Shown here in pieces: positions 27,423-35,000 of a stretch of 36,631 nt of DNA; the first letter of the stretch is position 1, and each line of letters begins with the position of its first letter. The DNA comes from Thermoplasmatota archaeon. Its GTDB lineage: Archaea; Thermoplasmatota; Thermoplasmata; Halarchaeoplasmatales; Halarchaeoplasmataceae. The notes below the pieces were generated by a model. That model worked only from the letters and a program-made list of their open reading frames with translations, searched no databases and was not told the origin of the DNA. A program made the position numbers and the translations under genes. The stretch covers positions 1 through 36,631 of the forward strand of contig JAGXLF010000010.1 of NCBI GenBank assembly GCA_018334835.1, read 5' to 3'.

Positions 27423-28295
27423 TCAGTTATCTATCAGCTCTATATCAGTCCCTTTCACGTGTGCATATTTTCCCTGATTGCCACCCCTGTAATTTGAAAC
27501 TGAAAATATCGATAATAATTTTTTATCAAAATAATATTTGTAGCCGTTTTTTTGGACCTGGTGAGCCCTGATGATCATAGAAAGGTCATTTACTTTAAGA
27601 AAACTCTCGACGGCTTTTTCTCCGTAGCGTTTGTATCCTCCTCTCTGAAAATTGGGTTGAAATGTGTCTATCTCTTCGGTGGGATCGTTCCAGAATATCT
27701 CTTTATACCTCTCATCCCCATGGTTGAGATCCATTATTTCAAAATAGGACGTTATACCTTCAGGTATGCCTCCATGGACTGCAAAATATTCATTTCCAAT
27801 CACCATAGCCACTGGAAATCTATCGTAGAGAGACACTATTTCTCTAAATAGTTTTTTTGAGAACCTCCTATTGACTACACTTTGGAAACCATAACCCCGG
27901 TTCATGCGTTCAGTTTCATGATTACCTCTCAGTAATATTACTTGACCGGGCTTTTCCATCTTCAAGGAGATCAAGTAGGCTAGATTTTCGAGTTGTTCGT
28001 CTCCCCGATCTATGTAATCGCCAAGATAAACTATAGGTAGATCCTTCTTGATGGCTTCTTCTGCCGGTTTTTTAGCAGCGTTCAGATGTCCGTGAGTATC
28101 TCCCACTATTAGGAACTCATCCCATCCCTTTTCAATCAGATTATCTCCCTCTAAATACTCTTTAGAATCGTATATGAAATCGAGATATTCGGCCTCTGAA
28201 ACCGATCTGATACCTTTAGAGTGGATCTTCTCTGCGATATCCATCATTTTTAATCTAATTAGTTCTCTAATATTTGAATCACACGGTGGAGTCAT
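27423..28295 (-). CDS. PPP-family serine/threonine protein phosphatase
   Basis: A dimetal phosphatase of the PP1/PP2A/archaeal PP1-arch family, acting on phosphoserine and phosphothreonine. Motifs: GDTHGH (D66, H68), GDYIDRG (D93, D96, R97), GNHE (N125, H126), the metal-binding FAVHGG, then RAHQ near the C-terminus. The length of 290 aa covers one catalytic domain plus an N-terminal helix of about 55 residues. A TATATA element about 20 bases upstream of ATG 28295 suggests a leaderless start; a start at M17 (28247) is possible. No kinase gene is nearby. Confidence 0.92.
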   Translation of the reverse strand: MTPPCDSNIRELIRLKMMDIAEKIHSKGIRSVSEAEYLDFIYDSKEYLEGDNLIEKGWDEFLIVGDTHGHLNAAKKPAEEAIKKDLPIVYLGDYIDRGDEQLENLAYLISLKMEKPGQVILLRGNHETERMNRGYGFQSVVNRRFSKKLFREIVSLYDRFPVAMVIGNEYFAVHGGIPEGITSYFEIMDLNHGDERYKEIFWNDPTEEIDTFQPNFQRGGYKRYGEKAVESFLKVNDLSMIIRAHQVQKNGYKYYFDKKLLSIFSVSNYRGGNQGKYAHVKGTDIELIDN

Positions 28296-28382
28296 AATTG
28301 AAATAAAATTCTATATATTAGTGAGAAAGAAAACAAGAAAGTTACGTCTACATATGGAAATGTGATAGGTGAAGATAGATTT

Positions 28383-29195
28383 TCAGTTTTGAATTATCTT
28401 CTCTCGAAAGACGTCTTTGATCTCTTCTATCTCCAGCCTGTGAACAGGGACTTTTTCTCCGTTCGCGAAGACCCAGTCCCAGTTCCAAGGGCTTATAGAA
28501 TAATTCACTGCTTCTTCCCGTGTATCTATCTCATGGATTTTGAGTTCTATATCATCCGTATCTAGTTCTTTTACAGCTCTTTTGACCTTCTGCTGGTGGT
28601 GAATACTATAAGGACATCTGTGACTGAAGCCCACATCTACAGCCACTTTCCCTTGATCAGAAAGATCTCTAGATTCAAAATTCGGGCCTAAAAGCGAAGG
28701 CTTTTTAGATGGTCTGTCAAATGCTAGATACATGAGGGATAGATAATCCTGCTTTTCTATGACGTCAAAACCTAATTCCTTGAACATATCTACTGGAAAA
28801 TGTACAGGATGGTCCCAGGCCAGTACAGCAAGGCCCTTAAATTCATGTTTAGTTTCTTTTATGAGGATATTTAGCATTTCATTTTCCTCTCTATGATGTT
28901 CCTCTTCATCCTCTTTATCTAATGTAGCCCAATGGAAACACATTATCACTGCGAAACTCGGTGCTTCGATAGGATAGGGGGCAGTCTCTGCCGGCATGTA
29001 TTCAATGAAACCTCTTGGAGTTCCTTCATTGTAAAATATAAATCCTTCTAAACCAATTTCCACCATCATCTCTCTCCACGAGATAGTCCTAGACAGATCT
29101 CCAAGAAACTCTTTTTCCTGCACTTCTAATCCTCCTGGACAGCAGATTATATCTTCTATGTTTTTAGAGGATAAACGCTTCAACTCACCGTTCAT
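28383..29195 (-). CDS. GNAT-like acyltransferase fused to a YoaP-like thioredoxin-fold domain
   Basis: Residues 1-155 look like a GNAT acetyltransferase-type fold (RGFIEYMPAE, the strand FAVIMCFHW, LIKETKHEFKGLAVLAWD, FKELGFDVIEKQDYLSLMYL). After a linker, residues 168-270 match the YoaP-like module: VDVGFSHRCPYSIHH with one cysteine (C194), a following helix, and the closing SPWNWDWVFANGEKVPVHRL. Proteins with this pairing are annotated as GNAT/YoaP family; the acetyl acceptor and the role of the cysteine are not known. A TATA-like CTTTATACT is near 29217-29225, about 25 bases upstream of the ATG. It lies between the phosphatase and FTCD genes on the same strand. Confidence 0.75.
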   Translation of the reverse strand: MNGELKRLSSKNIEDIICCPGGLEVQEKEFLGDLSRTISWREMMVEIGLEGFIFYNEGTPRGFIEYMPAETAPYPIEAPSFAVIMCFHWATLDKEDEEEHHREENEMLNILIKETKHEFKGLAVLAWDHPVHFPVDMFKELGFDVIEKQDYLSLMYLAFDRPSKKPSLLGPNFESRDLSDQGKVAVDVGFSHRCPYSIHHQQKVKRAVKELDTDDIELKIHEIDTREEAVNYSISPWNWDWVFANGEKVPVHRLEIEEIKDVFREKIIQN

Positions 29196-29254
29196 GTTGT
29201 CTCTTGAGATAACTACAGATAAGTATAAAGATATTACTTAGGAAGAAAATATTT

Positions 29255-31096
29255 TCAGTCCGGATCTAACCTATTCTTAGCCTTTTCTATCACTATAGAC
29301 TTTTTTTCTCTGTACTCTTCTTGAAGACTTTCACACTCTTCGAGCATCTCTTCTACGAACTTCTCGTCCTCTATATCGCCGAGATTGATTTTCACGTTGG
29401 CTGTACCGCCTAAGACACCAGAATATGCCATCTGGGCCGCTACGAGAGCATCACTTAAGGCTTCCTTTTTTCCATGTTCCGCAGCTTTCTCGGCAAGATC
29501 TATGACTTTTGCAGAGGTTTTCGCTGTCTCCATGGGTACCTCAACGGCATGTTTAAGACCTTCCTGCATCGCTTCTTTCCTCTTCTTGCGCTCTTTCTCT
29601 GTCGATTTAGGCATTTTTTTAGCTTCCATATACTTGTCGAAAGCGTTGGTGTCTTCATCCACAGCTCTTAAAAGATCATCTTTCAATTCCTGTGCCTCTT
29701 CCGCCATGGGCATCAATATCGGATCTACGTCAGCGGTGTTTCTTCCCCCAGTACTCAGGTTAGAGACCATCGAGGAAAGTGCAGCTCCTATCGAGCCAGA
29801 TAAGGCGGCTATACTTCCACCGCCAGGTGTAGAAGAATCTCTAGAGACCTCATTGACAAAATCTTCGACATCCATATCAACAAGAGCGTCTTCCGGTTTC
29901 ATCGGACCTCCAATCAACTTTTCATCAGGGTCGAATTCAGCAACATCTCTTAGACCAAGAGATTGAATAGCGGTCTCTATTATGTCTTCTTCAGGTATCC
30001 CTTTGGCTTGATTCATCTTATCAAGATAGTACTTCCCAGTTCTCAACAGTGCTTCGTAAGGTGCTAAACCTACGATTTCGCTACCTGTTACTCTCACGCC
30101 CATCTTTCTAGCCCGGTCTCTAGCAAATTCGTATACATCGTCCAGGCTAGTTTCTTTAAAATTAGTCAGATTGATAGAGACTTGAGCCCGTTCGTATTCA
30201 TCTACATACCAACCTATCGATTTACAGTGGTCGAATTTTCCTCTCTGTTTGACCGCCTTCCCTTCTAAATCATCGACATCGTAATCGTACTCCTTTTCTA
30301 GGAACTCCTGCAGGTCATAGCCGTGTTCATCTGCGGTATGATCCTTCACCTCTTGGAAAGAATCACCTACAAACTCACATTCACCACAGGGGAACTCATT
30401 CTCTCCATATCGGACTATTTTACCTTTCCAGTAGTGCTGATCAGGACTGTTCTCTCTCTTGGCTCTCCCCCTTCTCCTCATCTCTAACGCTATGTCCCAG
30501 GCGATCTTTTTGTTCTTAGTATTGAGATTTATGTTGTAAGCTATCAGGAATTCTCTAGCGCCGATGACCGTAGCGCCGGTCCTTTTGACTCTATCGTTCC
30601 ACTCCGCGGGTCCGTAATCTGGCTCCCACTCCGGATCGACCAGCTTCTCATCGAGACCTTCGTACTGACCGCTTCTTATGGATGCGAGATTTTCTCTTTT
30701 TGGTTCAGACGCGGCTTCCTCGTAAAGGTAAACAGGTATGTCCAATTCTTCACCCACTCTTTCTCCTAATTCCTTAGCTATTTGGACGCAGTCGGCCATA
30801 GTAGTTCCTTTGACTGGAACGAACGGGCAGACATCGGTCGCTCCCATTCTAGGATGGCTTCCCTCGTGTTGGCTCATATCAATAAGTTCTGAGGCCTTTT
30901 TGATAGCATTGAACGCCCCTTCTTTGACTCCATCCGGCGGTCCGACAAATGTTACCACTGTCCTATTAGTGTCCTCTCCCATATCTACATCTTTGACCTC
31001 TACTTTATCTACTGCCTTGATCTCATCAGTTATTTCATCTATCACGCTTTCGTCCCGCCCTTCTGAGAAATTAGGTACGCATTCTACAAGCTTCAT
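29255..31096 (-). CDS. ftcD: Glutamate formimidoyltransferase / formimidoyl-THF cyclodeaminase fusion with a C2H2 zinc-finger insert
   Basis: FTCD moves the formimino group of N-formimino-glutamate to tetrahydrofolate and then deaminates it to methenyl-THF, ending histidine degradation at glutamate. Residues 1-210 and 284-400 form the transferase (CVPNFSEGRD, the HEGSHPRMGATD motif with the catalytic His near 81, GIGWY-like SIGWYVDEYERAQVSINLTN). About 410-613 is the all-helical cyclodeaminase (SSTPGGGSIAALSG). Between the two transferase subdomains sits an unusual acidic insert with C237-x2-C240-x12-H253-x4-H258, a textbook C2H2 finger. ATG 31096 is preferred over TTG 31108, since a TATA-like ATATATTT is at leaderless distance. 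Confidence 0.93.
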   Translation of the reverse strand: MKLVECVPNFSEGRDESVIDEITDEIKAVDKVEVKDVDMGEDTNRTVVTFVGPPDGVKEGAFNAIKKASELIDMSQHEGSHPRMGATDVCPFVPVKGTTMADCVQIAKELGERVGEELDIPVYLYEEAASEPKRENLASIRSGQYEGLDEKLVDPEWEPDYGPAEWNDRVKRTGATVIGAREFLIAYNINLNTKNKKIAWDIALEMRRRGRAKRENSPDQHYWKGKIVRYGENEFPCGECEFVGDSFQEVKDHTADEHGYDLQEFLEKEYDYDVDDLEGKAVKQRGKFDHCKSIGWYVDEYERAQVSINLTNFKETSLDDVYEFARDRARKMGVRVTGSEIVGLAPYEALLRTGKYYLDKMNQAKGIPEEDIIETAIQSLGLRDVAEFDPDEKLIGGPMKPEDALVDMDVEDFVNEVSRDSSTPGGGSIAALSGSIGAALSSMVSNLSTGGRNTADVDPILMPMAEEAQELKDDLLRAVDEDTNAFDKYMEAKKMPKSTEKERKKRKEAMQEGLKHAVEVPMETAKTSAKVIDLAEKAAEHGKKEALSDALVAAQMAYSGVLGGTANVKINLGDIEDEKFVEEMLEECESLQEEYREKKSIVIEKAKNRLDPD

Positions 31097-31172
31097 ATTA
31101 TCTACCAATCTCTATATCGAGAAATATATGGGAGATAAAAAGATTTGGGAGGGTGTTTTAATTTTTATAACT

Positions 31173-31859
31173 TTATAGGGGATCAGCATCCGCTGGATCC
31201 ATCGGATAAATCACCGTATTAGGTCCTTCTCTTAAGAAAATATTCTCTTGTTCTGGCATAACAAAAAAACCGTAAACCTTAGTTATAGGTATAGGGGAAA
31301 AATAGCTGTAAGTTATGACCACATTGTGTTCAAACGTTCCGCCAATTCCTCCTTTTCCTCCAATAACGCCTGATGATCTTTCCAAATAGTAAACCCCTAA
31401 TCTGCCCGGCAGTCTGGTTATTTCATCAAAGTCTATCTCATCTTTAATACCCTCTACAACCCAATCATGCCAATAGTATTTCTCGTCCTCCATTTCTTTA
31501 ATGACAGCGTCAGTATCAGAGGAAGGACCTATCTGATGTTCCACTGGTTTATCTATATAACTTCCTGACCCTTGAGGAACACGATGTCTGTCCATCAGTC
31601 CATCACTGAGGGTAGAAGATGAATAATGTGCAAGAGGCATAAACAGCAATATTAACAAAATCAGAGTCACTTGAAAAATTTTAATATCTTTTTTCTTGCT
31701 TTTCAAGACTTTTGATGACTCATATTCCCGCCCTTTACTGAAGTCGCTAGTTCCCCTCATTATTGATTTCTTTTTCCAAATAAGTAAAACTGGTATCATG
31801 AATACTAGCGGCAATGTGTAGTAGGTAATATATAACAAATACATTGTGACTTCCGACAT
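31173..31859 (-). CDS. Membrane-anchored protein of unknown function
   Basis: I do not recognise a family. The 228-residue protein has two membrane helices (about residues 6-27 and 58-78) separated by a basic loop (KGREYESSKVLKSKKKD). After it comes a region of about 150 residues that would lie outside the cell if the basic loop is cytosolic. That region holds a Gly-rich stretch (SGVIGGKGGIGGTFEHN) and a predicted beta-rich end, and finishes in DPADADPL. There are no catalytic motifs and no cysteines. It is divergent from the giant secreted protease gene across a 212-bp space containing a perfect palindrome. Confidence 0.65.
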   Translation of the reverse strand: MSEVTMYLLYITYYTLPLVFMIPVLLIWKKKSIMRGTSDFSKGREYESSKVLKSKKKDIKIFQVTLILLILLFMPLAHYSSSTLSDGLMDRHRVPQGSGSYIDKPVEHQIGPSSDTDAVIKEMEDEKYYWHDWVVEGIKDEIDFDEITRLPGRLGVYYLERSSGVIGGKGGIGGTFEHNVVITYSYFSPIPITKVYGFFVMPEQENIFLREGPNTVIYPMDPADADPL

Positions 31860-31863
31860 AATC

Positions 31864-31875
31864 TATCGATCGATA
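31864..31875. promoter_or_regulatory. Perfect 12-bp palindrome next to the membrane-protein start codon
   Basis: TATCGATCGATA reads the same on both strands. It lies five bases upstream of the ATG at 31859 and about 20 bases downstream of a TTTTATTA element (minus strand, 31893-31900), thus at the likely transcription start. It may be a repressor site or a methylation target. Confidence 0.4.
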
Positions 31876-32021
31876 ATTACTTCCAGGGGAAATAATAAAA
31901 GTTTTGATAGAAGATAATTCGATCCTAAAGTTTATCTTTTGGTTATCTGATTATCTCTAACTAGTGTGAACCAATTCGATTTCTAACAAACTTCTCAGCC
32001 GAAATAGTAGAACTTCCAAAG

Positions 32022-32029
32022 ATATATAA
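32022..32029 (+). promoter_or_regulatory. TATA box for the giant secreted protease gene
   Basis: ATATATAA lies 43-50 bases before the chosen ATG at 32072, giving a start near 32050 and a short leader containing an AAAGAGG ribosome site. This argues against the ATGs at 32042 and 32048. Confidence 0.55.
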
Positions 32030-32071
32030 AGAAAACTATCAATGGATATGGCAATCAAAAAGAGGATAACA

Positions 32072-35000
32072 ATGAGATATAAAATAGTTGCTTTCACCCT
32101 TTGTCTACTCCTGCTCCTCAGCGGACTGTTAGTTGTGGCACAGGGACTAGAAAGGGACGATAGAGAAAAAGTAGTGACTGAAGATAAAATTGATGAGGAT
32201 CGGAGTGTCAAAGAGAACGTTGAAGAGACAATACCCGAAAGAGAACTTATACATGATTCCTATGAACCCAACTTTGAAGATGTGTCTATAGATGAAAGAT
32301 GGGGACGCACAAATGAGCGAGTCAACTTAGAAGGGGAAATCGAAAACAAACAAGCACATCAACCATATAACCATTTCCACAGTGAATCAACACTAACAGG
32401 GGAAATCTCACGAGAGGATCAAAATAGTGTCCCATGGAATGATCCAAATCTAGCAGAGGATTATGAGGAGAGAGAGCCTATCCGGATCAACAATAACACT
32501 GACTTTGCCGATAAAGCTTCGGAAGAAAATTGGTCGGGTAATGGAACATTGGAAGATCCGTATATAATCGAGGAATATGAGATAGATGGAAGTGGTCCCG
32601 GTTACTCAATATACATCGGAAATGTAACTGATCACTTTGAAGTGAGTGAATGCCATCTACACAATACTAGCGGCGGACAAGGAGAATACTCCATGAACAG
32701 TGGTGTTCATCTTTTTAACACCTCTAACGGTCATATTAGTGACAACTTTCTATCGAACAATACCTTCATGGGTATCCATCTCGAGCACTCTCATAATAAT
32801 ACTATATCTAACAATACTGCATATTCAAACGAGGGCCATCAAATCCTCCTTGAGGATTCAGATGAAAATAAGGTCATAAACAATGATATCTATGGGGAGA
32901 ACCTATCTTTGAACCGGTCTAGTTCTCACGAAGACATAGAATACTCTAAAGACAGCGTTTTGGTTCAAGTAGAATCACCCGATAAAGATATGATAAGGAG
33001 TATGGGTCAGGAGAGAGCGCTGAAACTCCAAACGGATCATATAGCGGATGCCGTCAAGGGAAGCACCTCGCGCACATATCCTGCATTCGATATGGCTGAA
33101 ATCAGCCTCAATGACGGTATGGATGTGAAGAGTGCAGTGGAATTCTTGACTAGCAGGGATGAAGTGATCACTGCTGAGCCAAATTATCTGATGGATTTCC
33201 AGAAAACACCGAACGACCCCGGATATGATTCACTCTGGGGTATGCCGATGATCGATACGCCTAGTGCATGGGATATAACCACAGGTAGTGAAGAGGTCGT
33301 GGTTGCTGTGATAGATACGGGTATAGACTACAATCATCCTGACCTGAAAGACAATATGTGGACTAGTGAGGAAGGATACCACGGTTACAATGCTGTTAAC
33401 GATTCTTATGATCCGATGGATGACTTAGGTCACGGAACTCACGTAGCTGGAACGATCGGCGCTGTCGGCGACAACGGCCTCGGCGTTGTGGGAGTGAACT
33501 GGAACGTAAGTCTGATGGGAGTGAAAATAGGAGATGCTGGGGGACTTACTATCGGAAATGCGATAGCCGGTCTTGAATACGTTTTAGAAAAGAAAAAGGA
33601 AGGCGAGAATATCGTTGCAACTTCCAACAGCTGGGGTGGTGGAGTAGAAAGTGAACTACTGTATGAAGCGATCGAACAACATCAGAAAGAAGATATTTCA
33701 TTTGTAGCCGCTGCGGGAAATGCTGGAACAGATACTGATCAGAACCCATTCTATCCGGCGAACTATGATCTGACAAATATTATCTCCGTCGCAGCAACTG
33801 ACCAAAACGATGAACTAGCATATTTCTCAAATTACGGAAGGCGGAGTGTACACGTAGGCGCACCAGGAGTTGATATAAACAGCACTATACCGGGTGGCGA
33901 GTATGTTCATGCAAGAGGTACCTCGATGGCTGCCCCTCACGTATCTGGATTGGTAGCTCTATTGGCCTCGCATAATTCCTCTTACGATCATAACCAGCTT
34001 AAGAACGCGATATTATCATCGGCTGATCAGCCTGAAGATCTTCAGAATCGAACCTTGACTGATGGACGGATCAATGCGTATCAAGCTTTAGAGCTCTCGC
34101 CAGATCCGGACAATATAAGATTTTGGGTTCATCGACCGACCTTAGAGGCTGAATGGAGAGAAGAAACACCCATATCTATCTCTTTAAACGACGGTGTGAA
34201 TCCTATCATTGAAGCAAATGTGACCGTTGATTTCAGCACAAGAGACGACACCGTCTATCTCGAAGACGACGGCTCTCAAGGCGACCAAATTGACGACGGT
34301 TATTATACTGGTAAATGGGTACCTCAAAATTTAGGAGAAATCGATCTGACCATCACTGCTGTTTTGGACGGAGAGTGGGAACTTACCAAGAATATAACAA
34401 CAGAGGTGCAAGGAGACTCTGGAATCGCACTTGTAGATTCAAAAAGTAACAGTTTGAGCAATAATGAAATAAATGATAACTACTATGGTATCTCTCTTTA
34501 CTCCTCTGAATCCAATGAATTTATGAACAGTACTGTTTTGAATAACACCCACACAGGTGTTCGACTTTATAAGTCAAGAGATAACGAGATGATAGATCAT
34601 ACAATTTCAAACAATCGAAATGGTATTTTATTAGAGGAGTCTGATGGCAACTCAGTATCTTACGCTAACATCTCAGACAATTCTATAGGCGTCATACTAC
34701 AATTCTCTGACAACAATACTTTCTCAAACAACAATCTATCTAACAACAATGCCGGTTTGATCATCGAAAACTCTATAGAGAATCAAGTTATCGAGAACGA
34801 AATCTCTAATCAACGATTCTACAATTTGGTTCTCTTTCAATCTACCAGCAATAGAATAGTTAACAATAACCTATCTAACCAATTTTTCGGTCTTCTCATC
34901 CAGAACTCTAATGAAAATCGCGTAAAAGAGAACAAGATCTCCAATAACCTATATGGTATGGCTCTCTTTCAATCGGACAATAACAGAGTTTTGAAAAACA

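Noticed and set aside
33439-33776. Minus-strand open frames within the secreted protease gene
   Set aside because: They are shadows of the uninterrupted plus-strand frame, which carries the full subtilisin motifs.
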